DNA of 64,000 bases from Bacillus sp. FJAT-27264 (GCF_001682855.1 NZ_MAQW01000012.1:434001-498000), one strand, 5' to 3'. Shown: positions 52,831 to 61,916, counted from the stretch's first letter. The notes: generated by a model from the sequence alone, not told the origin. Translations and numbers: made by a program.

Positions 52831-53262
52831 TTACTTTAATAAATCCTTGTAATTTGGAGGGAAGTCATTGGGATTCGGCCCTTTCACATGTTCAAACTTC
52901 TTAAGCTTAACCCCGAAAGGTGAGATCTGATATGTAAAAAGATCCTCACCGACAGGGATATGGGGACCCACCGTAGGTGTTGCATCAAGAGTAATTAGAA
53001 AATCAAACCCGCGAAATCCATTAACTCTTTCAGTATGCTTAACATCAACAAAATAAGGGTATAAAACAGGCGGAACCGTTAATACATTCGAATAGACCTC
53101 TGAAAGCTTTTCGTCCATATGCGGTAACAACTGCAGGACCAGCATATCTTGCAGCTGCAGTTCTCTTGAGTCCTCTTGTCGCTGTTTCCCCACCGCGTAA
53201 CAATATGAAGTCTGCGTTATTCCCATCGAAATAGCGAGTATCATTATATGAATGAATCGCAC
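52831..53262 (-). CDS. secreted DUF3888-family protein
   Basis: A 143-residue protein: a signal peptide (RFIHIMILAISMGITQTSYC), then a DUF3888-like domain with LQLQDMLVLQLLPHM and VLYPYFVDV. I use GTG at 53262, preceded by AAGGGGGG; the frame is open to 53319 but has no better start. DUF3888 proteins of Bacillus are small secreted proteins of unknown function. It stands alone. Confidence 0.72.
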   Translation of the reverse strand: MRFIHIMILAISMGITQTSYCYAVGKQRQEDSRELQLQDMLVLQLLPHMDEKLSEVYSNVLTVPPVLYPYFVDVKHTERVNGFRGFDFLITLDATPTVGPHIPVGEDLFTYQISPFGVKLKKFEHVKGPNPNDFPPNYKDLLK

Positions 53263-53468
53263 CTTATCCCCCCTTAGTTTACTTGTATAAAGCATTCGAT
53301 TTTTCACTAAGTTACCCAAATCGAAAATGGGTTATCCGTTCCGAAGCTTTTTTTCGCCTGTTCATATTCAGTTCATATTAGAGTCATGAAGAGTACATAT
53401 TCGTTGGTTAGACTTGTTGCAATGGCTTCTATACAAGCAGCTGAATATACAGATCAGGACAGGAGAAG

Positions 53469-54455
53469 ATGACCGTGGCACAGACAGAGGTAGTGAAAAC
53501 GAAGAATAGATCAAGAGCAAAAAAAATAGGGAGAATCACACTTATAGTAATAGGCGGGATTATTGCTGCCGTCATACTTTTTCTAGCAATCACTTTTATT
53601 GCAGATAAAATTGGCAGTAAAACAGATGAAAAGAAAATAGAAGCTTATGGCCAGCTAGTACCTGTAGACGGAAAAAAAATGAGTGTATACATTGAGGGAA
53701 CAGGCAAAGAAACCATTGTGCTCCTTCCCGGCTATGGAACTGCAGGACCAGCTCTTGATTTCAAGCCGCTGATTGCTGAACTCTCCCCATACTATAAAGT
53801 AGTCGCCGTAGAGCCTTTCGGTTATGGATTGAGTGACCAGACGGATAAGGAACGCACTACAGATAATATTGTGAGTGAAATTCATGAAGCCTTGCAGCAG
53901 CTCGGTATTGATCGCTTCATTCTCATGGGGCACTCTATCACAGGCATTTACGGATTGGACTATGTGAACAAATATCCTGGCGAGGTCACTGCCTTCGCCG
54001 GAATTGATACCAGTGTACCTACACAAGGCGGAATGGACGCTAAATTACCAATCCAAGAATTTAGACTTCTTAATAAGTCTGGTCTGCTCAGATTAATATT
54101 GAAGGTGGGCAGCGATCCTTATGCCTCTTTAGGCTATGATGAACATACTAGAGAACAATTAAAACTGCTTTCGAACAGGAACAGCAACGAAGACACGACC
54201 TTGAATGAATTGAAGAATCTTTATAAGAATTTCGTGGATGCCCGCAAGTTAAGCTTCCCACCAGATTTGCCTCTGATCCTCTTTATCCAATCTAATAATA
54301 CAGGTGTGAAAGACTGGACGGCTCTGCACGAAGAGCAAATTAAAGATTCAGTGCACGGTAAGCTGATCAAACTTGATGGGGATCATTATCTGCATCACAC
54401 CCAGTCCAAAGTGATTGCTGAAGATTTCAGAAAGTTCATGGATGAAGTAAAATAA
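53469..54455 (+). CDS. membrane-anchored alpha/beta hydrolase
   Basis: A 328-residue protein with one N-terminal helix (about 22-42) and an extracellular hydrolase domain. The oxyanion segment is VLLPGYGTAGPA, the elbow LMGHSITGIYG (Ser in GHSITG), and the His in GDHYLHH near the C terminus. The ATG at 53469 is very near AGGAG; the GTG at 53475, nine bases from it, is equally likely. Followed by a terminator. Substrate unknown. Confidence 0.85.
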   Translation: MTVAQTEVVKTKNRSRAKKIGRITLIVIGGIIAAVILFLAITFIADKIGSKTDEKKIEAYGQLVPVDGKKMSVYIEGTGKETIVLLPGYGTAGPALDFKPLIAELSPYYKVVAVEPFGYGLSDQTDKERTTDNIVSEIHEALQQLGIDRFILMGHSITGIYGLDYVNKYPGEVTAFAGIDTSVPTQGGMDAKLPIQEFRLLNKSGLLRLILKVGSDPYASLGYDEHTREQLKLLSNRNSNEDTTLNELKNLYKNFVDARKLSFPPDLPLILFIQSNNTGVKDWTALHEEQIKDSVHGKLIKLDGDHYLHHTQSKVIAEDFRKFMDEVK

Positions 54456-54485
54456 GGGGCGTTTATCCTCTTTAAAAGATCTTTA

Positions 54486-54531
54486 ACAACGGGCCACTAG
54501 AATTAATCTAGGGCTCGTTGTTTTGTTATTC
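54486..54531. terminator. terminator between the hydrolase and Lgt genes
   Basis: ACAACGGGCC pairs with GGCTCGTTGT, with an inner CTAGA/TCTAG stem, followed by TTTGTT, between convergent genes. Confidence 0.75.
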
Positions 54532-54532
54532 G

Positions 54533-55330
54533 TCACATTCCCTTCTCTGCACCGGAAAAATGCAATTTACCCCTGTCTCGCAGCACAAGATACAAGATCA
54601 TGCCTACGCTAACTATAATCACGCTGAAGCTGGTCCACTGCCCTGCTGTCCAATGGAACATGTACCTCGGTGAATCTCCCCGCAGCCATTCCAGGTTAAA
54701 CCGCCCGAACGAATACAGAATATTGTAGGCCAGGAACAATACGCCCGTCGGCCATTTTCTATTCTTCAGCAGAATCAGAAGGACGAATACAATCAAATCC
54801 CATTGTCCTTCCCATATTTCTGCCGGCCAAAGCGGCTGCGAGCCATAAGCATCATAAGCCATCGAACCCGAAGGGTAAACAAGACCAAAGCCCGATCCGG
54901 TCGGTGAACCATACGCATCTCCGTTAAGGAAGCAAGCGATTCTGCCGAGTGACTGGCCTAAAATAATAGCTGGAGCGAGAATATCTGCAAATTCCCAGAA
55001 GGATAACCGATGCTTTTTCGTATAATAGATGATAGCAAGAAAACCGCCGACTAGTGCGCCTTGAATAGCAATGCCGCCCTGCCAAATGTACAAAATCTCC
55101 ATTACATGCTGCGAGTAATACCCCCATTGGAAAAAGAACACATGCCAAATGCGTGCAGACACAATCGCACCCACAGCCACATAGGGCACTATATTAAAGA
55201 TATGCTCCCGGTATATGGTCCCTTTAGCCAAATAATGTGCCATCCCCAGTGCCAATAAAACAGCCAACGCCACAATGACTCCATAAGAATGAACTTGGTA
55301 ATTCCCGATCGTAAATAGAACAACTCTCAT
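54533..55330 (-). CDS. lgt: prolipoprotein diacylglyceryl transferase
   Basis: A 265-residue membrane enzyme that transfers diacylglycerol to the lipobox cysteine of prolipoproteins. The Lgt signature is GRIACFLNGDAYG (with the catalytic Arg/Asn/Gly), plus HSYG near the N terminus and an essential-looking YSFGRFNLEWLRGD. It is shorter than many Lgt proteins and lies away from the usual hprK-lgt-ppaX neighbourhood, so it may be an accessory copy. A BlaI-type box lies upstream at 55354-55368. Confidence 0.93.
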   Translation of the reverse strand: MRVVLFTIGNYQVHSYGVIVALAVLLALGMAHYLAKGTIYREHIFNIVPYVAVGAIVSARIWHVFFFQWGYYSQHVMEILYIWQGGIAIQGALVGGFLAIIYYTKKHRLSFWEFADILAPAIILGQSLGRIACFLNGDAYGSPTGSGFGLVYPSGSMAYDAYGSQPLWPAEIWEGQWDLIVFVLLILLKNRKWPTGVLFLAYNILYSFGRFNLEWLRGDSPRYMFHWTAGQWTSFSVIIVSVGMILYLVLRDRGKLHFSGAEKGM

Positions 55331-55353
55331 TAGATTACCCTCCCGTTAATTAA

Positions 55354-55368
55354 ACTACAATATGTAGT
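55354..55368. promoter_or_regulatory. BlaI/MecI-type operator upstream of lgt
   Basis: ACTACA-ATA-TGTAGT is a perfect dyad with the TACA/TGTA half-sites of BlaI/MecI boxes. It lies about 25 bases before the start codon of lgt and 24 bases downstream of the M56 gene stop. Confidence 0.65.
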
Positions 55369-55391
55369 ACAATTGATTAAAAAAAGGGGAT

Positions 55392-56189
55392 TTAGGCATC
55401 CCCGCTCAACATGAGCAATAGCAGTATTGATATCGAAGCGAGCAATGGTCTAAGCAACGCTATCTTGACCTTGACCGTCTGATCCGGCTCCAGAACCTGC
55501 ATCATACGATAATTCATAGCGGATGCTGCAAAATGTACGGCTACAGCAGGCTGAATCTTCCCCCATTTGGATAGCTTCAGCAGAACTTTTGCCAGATGCA
55601 GCTCGGTTCCCATCCGGGTCATGACAAAGCGGTCGGCAAACAGCTCAGTCAAAGTCTCGTAATAGCGAAAGATCGGCTTCATGATCGGCCAATAGCCGAA
55701 AGCCTCCGTCAGCAGGGTCACCAGAAATAGCTTCACATTATCGCGGTTGCGGCAATGATGCCACTCATGCAGCAGAATGGCCTTCACCTCTTTGTCACTG
55801 AACCGTTCGAGGACATGGGTAGAGATGATTATTTTCGGTTTAAAAAGACCTAGCACCAGCGCTACGAAGGCTTCGTCCTGCACAACCAAAATTTCTGTTT
55901 CCAGGCTGCGGTATTTGTAACTTAGCGTCTTAGTTAATTTATCGTGCTTCATGGAGCCGAACCGCTTGTTCCATTTTCGCGATAAATACGCTTGCGCAGT
56001 AATCCGCCAAATCGCCCGTACAAGCGTATAGCCAATAATCACGTCAAATACCCAGTACAGCATGATGCAGGCTTTAAGCCCACTCTCTCCCACTTGTCTG
56101 GTTATGAAGATCCCCATCTGCACGCTAAACACTGCTATAAAGACCACCATTAGTGTAAAGATCCATCTTAATTTCACACGGGAACTCAT
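55392..56189 (-). CDS. BlaR1-like M56 membrane metallopeptidase
   Basis: A 265-residue protein with about four membrane helices and the zinc motif LLHEWHHCRN (HExxH) after about residue 140. It resembles the cytoplasmic/membrane part of BlaR1/MecR1 but has no extracellular penicillin-binding sensor domain, so it would sense a different signal. ATGA overlap with the BlaI gene. Its likely task is cleavage of the BlaI-like repressor. Confidence 0.88.
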   Translation of the reverse strand: MSSRVKLRWIFTLMVVFIAVFSVQMGIFITRQVGESGLKACIMLYWVFDVIIGYTLVRAIWRITAQAYLSRKWNKRFGSMKHDKLTKTLSYKYRSLETEILVVQDEAFVALVLGLFKPKIIISTHVLERFSDKEVKAILLHEWHHCRNRDNVKLFLVTLLTEAFGYWPIMKPIFRYYETLTELFADRFVMTRMGTELHLAKVLLKLSKWGKIQPAVAVHFAASAMNYRMMQVLEPDQTVKVKIALLRPLLASISILLLLMLSGDA

Positions 56190-56617
56190 TCTTTTCGACC
56201 TCGTTTAATCTCACCCAATTTGCGTTCCAGCTTGGCGATAGTCTCTGGATCTACCTCGTCCAGTGCATCAATCATGTGGCTTACGACAAGACTGCCGTAT
56301 TCTTTGATTAGCCCATGCGATACAGCTTTCGTCTGTTCAGACAGAAACTGTTCTCGCGACTGTACGGTACTGAACTGTGCCGCTTGAGTTCTGCCGGTTC
56401 CGACTAGTATTTTCTTCAGATGTCCTTTACTCTCCAAACGGTTCATCACTGTCATCACCGCATTTACCGAAATGGGGCTTTCCTGATTCAGGATCGACTG
56501 TACTTCCTTGATCTTGAGTCCCTCGGAGGACCAAAGAATGTCCATAATCTTAGCCTCGAGCGGCCCAAAAAACCGATTCAGCCCCTCCCCGCCCACATTC
56601 ATTTTCTTAATCTTCAT
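56186..56617 (-). CDS. BlaI/MecI-family repressor
   Basis: A 143-residue winged-helix repressor (LEAKIMDILWSSEGLKIKEVQS, shown in short form LEAKIMDILWSSEGLKI; VNAVMTVMNRLESKGHLKK) with a C-terminal helical dimerisation part. GGAG is ten bases before the ATG at 56617. Two upstream options (56623, 56626) are closer to it. Its promoter and a dyad overlap at 56635-56672. With the adjacent M56 peptidase it forms a signal-controlled repressor system. Confidence 0.92.
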   Translation of the reverse strand: MKIKKMNVGGEGLNRFFGPLEAKIMDILWSSEGLKIKEVQSILNQESPISVNAVMTVMNRLESKGHLKKILVGTGRTQAAQFSTVQSREQFLSEQTKAVSHGLIKEYGSLVVSHMIDALDEVDPETIAKLERKLGEIKRGRKE

Positions 56618-56634
56618 GACCATCACGCTCCATC

Positions 56635-56653
56635 ATACTACGGATTGTAGTAT
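56635..56653. promoter_or_regulatory. BlaI-type operator at the BlaI promoter
   Basis: ATACTAC-GGATT-GTAGTAT with perfect seven-base arms, overlapping the -10 of the BlaI promoter. Confidence 0.75.
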
Positions 56654-56672
56654 AGTAATCTTCCGCTGTCAA
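56644..56672 (-). promoter_or_regulatory. promoter of the BlaI-M56 operon
   Basis: -35 TTGACA (56667-56672), 17-base spacer, -10 TACAAT (56644-56649) on the minus strand; near consensus. Confidence 0.8.
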
Positions 56673-56825
56673 TCTGTGTGTAGGTGATCATTACATCGCT
56701 AGATAGTTTCGAGTATAAAGATTAACTATATCGAAAATGTATCCATACCAACTGGCCTTTCTAATTTAAAATGAGGTGAGCACATCAACGATTTGCTCGT
56801 ACACTTACATGAAGGAGGGCTTGTG

Positions 56826-57380
56826 ATGAAAATAGAAGTAACCCTGACAGATCAAGACGAAGCTTACATTATCAAAAATTTATATCCTCTCTACTTATAT
56901 GACTTATCGGGACATTATGGTCTGACTGAGGGGCATATCCCCAATGTACACGGGATCTTTGACGAGGGTCTGGAGTTCAGAACATTAATGGATCAATATG
57001 ATGTCCAGAACATTTGGTGGGAAAAACCAGGATGTCTGTATCCTTTTTTAATTAGAGTCGATGGAGTTCCCGCAGGATTTGCACTTATTGCTACTCCGCC
57101 CCACTGTTCTGAAGGAACGGACTATTTTGTGAACGATTTTTTTCTGATGCAACCCTTCCGAGGAAACGGTATTGCCGAGCATGTTGCAATTCAAGTGTTT
57201 GACCATTTCAAAGGTCAGTGGGAGCTTTTTACCAATCCGTCTGAGCGTAATATAGTTGGACACAAATTTTGGAGAAGAACAGTCTCGAATTATACCCAAG
57301 GTAACTTTGTAGAAAAACACGGCGACACTTGGGATGGGCATAAATTAATCTTTAGATTTAATAATCTTTCATCAAGCTAA
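56826..57380 (+). CDS. GNAT-like acetyltransferase
   Basis: A 184-residue protein with a GNAT core: ESPNDFFLMQPFRGNGIAEHVAI supplies motif A in the form DFFLMQPFRGNGIAEH, with a preceding VPAGFALIATP strand. AAGGAGG is seven bases before the ATG at 56826. It is followed by cre and the glycosidase region on the same strand. The substrate is unknown. Confidence 0.8.
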   Translation: MKIEVTLTDQDEAYIIKNLYPLYLYDLSGHYGLTEGHIPNVHGIFDEGLEFRTLMDQYDVQNIWWEKPGCLYPFLIRVDGVPAGFALIATPPHCSEGTDYFVNDFFLMQPFRGNGIAEHVAIQVFDHFKGQWELFTNPSERNIVGHKFWRRTVSNYTQGNFVEKHGDTWDGHKLIFRFNNLSSS

Positions 57381-57413
57381 GAATGACATTGTTAGTTTAA
57401 GAATCCCTCATTA

Positions 57414-57427
57414 TAAAAGCGCTTACA
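57414..57427. promoter_or_regulatory. cre-like site upstream of the GH43 gene
   Basis: TAAAAGCGCTTACA matches the CcpA consensus except at the second base. It lies about 175 bases upstream of the glycosidase start, consistent with catabolite control of a hemicellulase. Confidence 0.65.
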
Positions 57428-57430
57428 CAT

Positions 57431-57463
57431 ACTGTAAACTGATGTTGGATCATAGTTTACAGT
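57431..57463. promoter_or_regulatory. ten-base inverted repeat between acetyltransferase and GH43 genes
   Basis: ACTGTAAACT and AGTTTACAGT, perfect, 13 bases apart and next to the cre site. No U-tract follows, so an operator is more likely than a terminator, possibly for a sugar-specific regulator. Confidence 0.5.
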
Positions 57464-57599
57464 ATTTCCCATGTAAAAATCCAAGGGGGTGGAAATTACA
57501 AAATTATCGTTTTGTGGTTACCAAGCAGGCTTAGGGTAAATATTCGAAACTGCAGATCGGGAATGTATTACCAATACATGTAACGAGGAGGTAACACTT

Positions 57600-59033
57600 A
57601 TGAGGAAAAAATTTTTGCGTCTGCTTTTGACAGGAACCATGCTGTTGTCCGTTTTGCCTGGGTTCAGCGCCTCTTCTTCCGCCTCGGCTGAGGAAATCAC
57701 CAAATCTGGAAATCCTATTTTCACTAGTATTTTCACCGCTGATCCCTCTGCGCATGTCTGGGCTGACGGACGAATTTATGTGTATGCGTCACATGATATC
57801 TTCCCTTCCAGGGGCAGCGACTTAATGGATAAATATCACGTCTTCTCATCAGACAACATGGTGGATTGGGTGGATGAAGGAGAGATTTTGCGTTCTGATG
57901 ATGTGCCATGGGGACGCCCGGAGGGCGGTTTTATGTGGGCGCCTGATGCGGCTTACAAGGACGGCACCTATTATTTCTACTTCCCTCACCCTAGTGATAC
58001 GAATTGGAACAATTCCTGGAAGATCGGTGTGGCTACTAGCGATAAGCCAGCCGCAGATTTCACCGTCCAGGGCTATATTCAGGGACTTCCCGGCAGCAAT
58101 CTGATTGACCCTGCGGTGTTCCGTGATGACGATGGCAGCTATTATCTGTACGCTGGCGGTGGCGGGACAAGCTATGGCGTCAAGCTGGGAACGGACATGG
58201 TGTCGATCGACGGCCCGGTCAAGCAATTCACCGAGCTGCAAGACTTTCACGAGGCTTCATGGGTCTTCAAACGGAACGGTATCTATTACTTGATGTACTC
58301 TGATAACAATCCCGGTGCCAACCGGATGCGTTATGCTACAAGTAGCAGTCCCCTTGGACCATGGGTCAATCGCGGCGTGATGCTGGACCCGGTTACCAGC
58401 AGTGAAACTTCGCATGGCTCGATCGTAGAGTACAAAGGGAATTGGTATCTGTTCTACCATAACTCCAAAATCTCCTCAAACGGCACGCTCCGTTCTGTCT
58501 GTGTAGATCAGTTATTCTTTAATCCAGACGGAACGATTCAGAAGGTCATTCAGACGACCGATGGAGTCTCCGCCGTCGGCCCTCGTTCCAATGCTACAGA
58601 GATAAAGTATTATGACTTGATCAACGAAAATTTTGATCAATACACTCAGAAGACAGAATATCCGGTAACCAGCAGCAACGTATCCATCGGAGGCGGGGCT
58701 GTTCTATCCGGTAACAATGTTGAAAATATGCATATCAGCGGTTCCTACCTCCAGTTGTCTGGCATCAATGGGGGAACGAACGGCGGCAAGGCATTGCTTA
58801 CCGTGCTTTATGCTTCCGGCGATAGTGGCGCTGCCTTCAAGGTAGACAGCAGTGGTGATACGGCTGGAGATGGTTACTTCCTCTCCCTTCCGGGTACAGG
58901 AGGCTGGGGTAATTACACCGGCCGGACTAACCGGCTGATCGATCTGCAACCAGGTACGAACAACGTGATTAAGCTGAGCGGTGGGATGGGCGGCGCTAAC
59001 GTCTCGCGTGTGATCGTGTCACGGATTCCTTAA
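57600..59033 (+). CDS. secreted GH43 family glycosidase
   Basis: A 477-residue secreted enzyme. A signal peptide ends near SSASA (about residue 30). The five-bladed GH43 propeller starts with the catalytic base Asp48 in TADPSAHVWADGRIY; the pKa-modulating Asp is in NLIDPAVFRDDDG and the acid Glu in DFHEASWVF. A C-terminal CBM6-like beta sandwich follows from about 345 (FDQYTQKTEYPVTSS, ending NVSRVIVSRIP). It is most like arabinofuranosidases, beta-xylosidases or arabinanases acting on plant hemicellulose. GAGG precedes the ATG. Sugars released could feed the pentose-type transporter at 6.8-16 kb. Confidence 0.9.
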   Translation: MRKKFLRLLLTGTMLLSVLPGFSASSSASAEEITKSGNPIFTSIFTADPSAHVWADGRIYVYASHDIFPSRGSDLMDKYHVFSSDNMVDWVDEGEILRSDDVPWGRPEGGFMWAPDAAYKDGTYYFYFPHPSDTNWNNSWKIGVATSDKPAADFTVQGYIQGLPGSNLIDPAVFRDDDGSYYLYAGGGGTSYGVKLGTDMVSIDGPVKQFTELQDFHEASWVFKRNGIYYLMYSDNNPGANRMRYATSSSPLGPWVNRGVMLDPVTSSETSHGSIVEYKGNWYLFYHNSKISSNGTLRSVCVDQLFFNPDGTIQKVIQTTDGVSAVGPRSNATEIKYYDLINENFDQYTQKTEYPVTSSNVSIGGGAVLSGNNVENMHISGSYLQLSGINGGTNGGKALLTVLYASGDSGAAFKVDSSGDTAGDGYFLSLPGTGGWGNYTGRTNRLIDLQPGTNNVIKLSGGMGGANVSRVIVSRIP

Positions 59034-59078
59034 ATTTCTTAAGTTAGAGCTAAAGAAGCCGCATCAGATGTTATTTCG

Positions 59079-59120
59079 GGGACTGCGACAGGTTGCTGAT
59101 GGAGAGCCTTTTGCAGTCCC
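59079..59120 (+). terminator. weak terminator after the GH43 gene
   Basis: GGGACTGC pairs with GCAGTCCC across a 26-base loop, followed by TTGTGCTTTAAC; the long loop makes it a modest candidate. Confidence 0.4.
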
Positions 59121-59145
59121 TTGTGCTTTAACAGTTGAAATTCAA

Positions 59146-59820
59146 TTACTTCAAGGCGAAGAATACCGTGAACTCGTTATAGCTATATACAACATTCACC
59201 TCTGCAAATCCGGCAGCACGCAGCCAATTAAGTTGATCTTCTACGGTAGCGTTGATGTCTTGCTTTCTTCGTTGGATGGAAGCTACAATAGCTTGTTCTG
59301 CTAATCCTGACTTGCGCACGTCCTCTTCCCACTGTTCTTTATACCGATTGTCGAAGTAAGAGGATGAACCAGCTGCCTGATCTGCATTGATGAAGATACC
59401 GCCACTCGCGAGGTGATTAAATATCTTTTGAAAAAGAGTGCTTTTATCAGGGTGAGTTAAATGGTGAATGGATAAGGAAGAGAGAATAATATCATATTGC
59501 TCCGTGAAAGGATAATTACAGTAATCGGCTGCTATGTACTGAACATTCGGATCATTTCCGAATCTTTGACGAGCCACCTTAAGCATCTCTTCGCTTATAT
59601 CCACCAAGGTAAACTTAGCATTCGGGTAGCACTGTTTCGCAAATGAAGAGAAAAGCCCTGTTCCTGCTCCTAGATCCAGTATACGTGGCTTGTCTATCTC
59701 GGTGTTCATCCAAGAAATAGCTGCACCATAGAAATCATCAAAGCAGGGAATCAATTGACGCCGCTGCAGATCATAGCTTTGAGCTACCGCATCGAATTGT
59801 GCTTTGAGCAAATCGTTCAT
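59146..59820 (-). CDS. class I SAM-dependent methyltransferase
   Basis: A 224-residue Rossmann-fold methyltransferase with motif I RILDLGAGTGLFSSF and a following VDISEEML acidic loop, then LSSLSIHHLTHPDK (motif IV-V). The ATG at 59820 follows GGCGGAG. It is a stand-alone small-molecule type methyltransferase; no substrate can be inferred. Confidence 0.85.
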   Translation of the reverse strand: MNDLLKAQFDAVAQSYDLQRRQLIPCFDDFYGAAISWMNTEIDKPRILDLGAGTGLFSSFAKQCYPNAKFTLVDISEEMLKVARQRFGNDPNVQYIAADYCNYPFTEQYDIILSSLSIHHLTHPDKSTLFQKIFNHLASGGIFINADQAAGSSSYFDNRYKEQWEEDVRKSGLAEQAIVASIQRRKQDINATVEDQLNWLRAAGFAEVNVVYSYNEFTVFFALK

Positions 59821-59947
59821 ATAATCTCCGCCTTTTCTCTCAAGGGATGATGTTAATATCATTCTATCCACTCAAGGTTAATAATGGAAATATATAAGAG
59901 CTATATACTTAATAGGAATTATATATAGGACTTATCACACAAAATAC

Positions 59948-59980
59948 ACCGCCACAGCCACTCGGCTAAATGACGGTGCA
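59948..59980 (-). terminator. probable terminator after the first SDR gene
   Basis: CACCG pairs with CGGTG, and AGCC/GGCT inside, followed on the minus strand by ATTTTGTG. Shape resembles the AGTACATCG terminators in the window but is weaker. Confidence 0.4.
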
Positions 59981-59996
59981 TTAATCTTTCCGTGGA

Positions 59997-60818
59997 TTAC
60001 AAGTTATAGTTGGATGCCACTGTTTCCAAGTACTGCTCGATCGGAACAGACTTTCTGAAGGCTACCAGATCTTCGGTGGACTTACCGACAAGTGTGCGGA
60101 ACTGGTTGCTTTCGCCTGTCGCCAGCTTGGCAATTGCATTTACGATTTCTTGCGGATCATCGGCTGGACTTTCAGCTGAACGCTCAAAGCTTTGTTTTAC
60201 TTTAGCGATAATGTCATCATAGGCTCGAATGTCTTCACTCTTGCTCCACACGATGTTGTTCAAGAAATTGTTACCTGCCGAACCGCCTTGTTCGATCAAG
60301 TGCAGCCCAATGTTGAGCGGCTTCAACTCATAGTACAATCCTTCTGTCAGCCCCTCCAAAGCAAACTTAGACATGTTGTACAGCGATCCAATTGGTACAG
60401 CTGAGGTCACACCCATGAGCGAACTGATGTTAATGAACTTGCCGACCCCATTTTCCCGAAAATGCGGCAGGAATCCGCGAATGACATTGATCGGACCCCG
60501 AACATTCACGGCGAATTGCCAGTCGATGGTCTCTTCATCAGCAAGCTCAAGTGCGCCGTAAGCGCCCATTCCCGCGTTATTGACTACTACATCAATTTTA
60601 CCAAAAGCTTCGGTTGCCTCCTGAACTACGCTACGCACTTGCTCCACATCTGTTACATCCAATTTGAATATTTTAATGTTGCTGTAAGTCGTCAGCTCAG
60701 TCTCTTTCTCTGGGGAACGCATCGTTGCTGCCACATTCCAGCCCAGTTTCGCGAAATGAATCGCTGTTAATTTTCCCAAACCACTGCTTGTTCCGGTGAT
60801 AAAAATGGTCTTTGACAT
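59997..60818 (-). CDS. short-chain dehydrogenase/reductase
   Basis: A 273-residue classical SDR: cofactor motif GTSSGLG (9-15), NNAGMGAYG, catalytic serine in INISSLMG and YNMSKFA (Tyr-x-x-x-Lys). The Rossmann cofactor is most likely NADP given the MRSPEK segment after beta 2. GAGGGAGA is upstream of the ATG. An operator-like palindrome at 60854-60873 ties it to the TetR at 62557. Confidence 0.9.
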   Translation of the reverse strand: MSKTIFITGTSSGLGKLTAIHFAKLGWNVAATMRSPEKETELTTYSNIKIFKLDVTDVEQVRSVVQEATEAFGKIDVVVNNAGMGAYGALELADEETIDWQFAVNVRGPINVIRGFLPHFRENGVGKFINISSLMGVTSAVPIGSLYNMSKFALEGLTEGLYYELKPLNIGLHLIEQGGSAGNNFLNNIVWSKSEDIRAYDDIIAKVKQSFERSAESPADDPQEIVNAIAKLATGESNQFRTLVGKSTEDLVAFRKSVPIEQYLETVASNYNL

Positions 60819-60853
60819 CTGAATCTCTCCCTCGATGGTTTGATATTAAAAAT

Positions 60854-60873
60854 TAGAATGAACGTTCACTCTA
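60854..60873. promoter_or_regulatory. TetR-type operator upstream of the first SDR
   Basis: TAGAATGAACGTTCACTCTA, palindromic except one pair, with the TGAACGTTCA core. Same motif at 61917-61936. Confidence 0.65.
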
Positions 60874-60921
60874 GATATTATGCGCTTCTCTCTTTCTTGT
60901 CAAGTCACTGTTTCCTGTATC

Positions 60922-61899
60922 TTATGCCCTCGGTTTAGACGACGACTGTAATGCAAACTGAATACTTGTTAACACTTCACTTCCATGCCATAGCTCCTGT
61001 GCTTTGGTAACGTCATAAGAGGTAGCCGAGGTGTGCTTTTCCCTGGCTCTTCGACGATAAGTACCCGGCATACTGAAGTTTTTACCTGAAACTCCCGTAT
61101 ACCTATTCGAAATCATGAGCTCAGCTAGCGCCCTTCCCGAGTCCTCGGGCGTACTTGTTCCCGGTGCCAATCGCAGGATCGGCCACAGTATCTTCATTAC
61201 ACGCTGTTTAGACAAACTCCATTCCCCAGTCATCCCTGTCAGCATACCGCCAGGATCGAACGAATTCACGGTAATGTCACTTCTGCCTGCTGCCTTTAAC
61301 TTTCGATCCAGCTCATAGGACAGCATCTGAATGCATAGCTTGGATGTGGTATAGGCTCTCCCAAGAAAGCCCGCGATAGTCACACCTTCCGGCAGATTGG
61401 GACTTGCCAGCGCTTCAGCACTTCTCAGAACCGGCTTAGGCAAAGGTGTTGTGGCTTTGTCATCATGGCTGATGCTGGAGAGGAATATAATTCTGGCACT
61501 CGGCATCATCTGGTCCAGAAGAGACAAGGTCAGTGCGAAATGCCCTAGATAATTAATTGCGAAGGTAGCTTCATAGCCTTCACTCGACACTTCGATCCCC
61601 TTCGTATACTGAACCCCGGCGTTGCAGATAAGACCATACAAAGGCGGTAAATTCAACGTGAATAAGCTCCCGGCAAACTCCTGTACGGAATCTAATGAAC
61701 CTAGATCCAACTGCAGTGGAATGAATACATCTCGCCCAGTTTCCCTAGACAGCTGATGAGCAGCTGAGGCTATACGCTCCTGACTACGTCCGGCGATAAC
61801 AATCTGACAATTCGGTTCAAGAAGTGCAATATGCTTGGCACAAGCGTAACCTAGTCCGGCATTGCCGCCGGTAATAATTACTGTTTTGCTGAGTGTCAT
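60922..61899 (-). CDS. SDR of the protochlorophyllide reductase/retinol dehydrogenase type
   Basis: A 325-residue SDR with cofactor motif GGNAGLGYA, ICNAGVQY in place of NNAG, catalytic Ser in IIFLSSISHD and Tyr-x-x-x-Lys in YTTSKLCI. AGGAGG seven bases before the ATG at 61899. It follows the TetR gene by about 60 bases on the same strand and an operator lies between them. Confidence 0.86.
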   Translation of the reverse strand: MTLSKTVIITGGNAGLGYACAKHIALLEPNCQIVIAGRSQERIASAAHQLSRETGRDVFIPLQLDLGSLDSVQEFAGSLFTLNLPPLYGLICNAGVQYTKGIEVSSEGYEATFAINYLGHFALTLSLLDQMMPSARIIFLSSISHDDKATTPLPKPVLRSAEALASPNLPEGVTIAGFLGRAYTTSKLCIQMLSYELDRKLKAAGRSDITVNSFDPGGMLTGMTGEWSLSKQRVMKILWPILRLAPGTSTPEDSGRALAELMISNRYTGVSGKNFSMPGTYRRRAREKHTSATSYDVTKAQELWHGSEVLTSIQFALQSSSKPRA

Positions 61900-61916
61900 G
61901 TAAAGACCTCCTTTTT

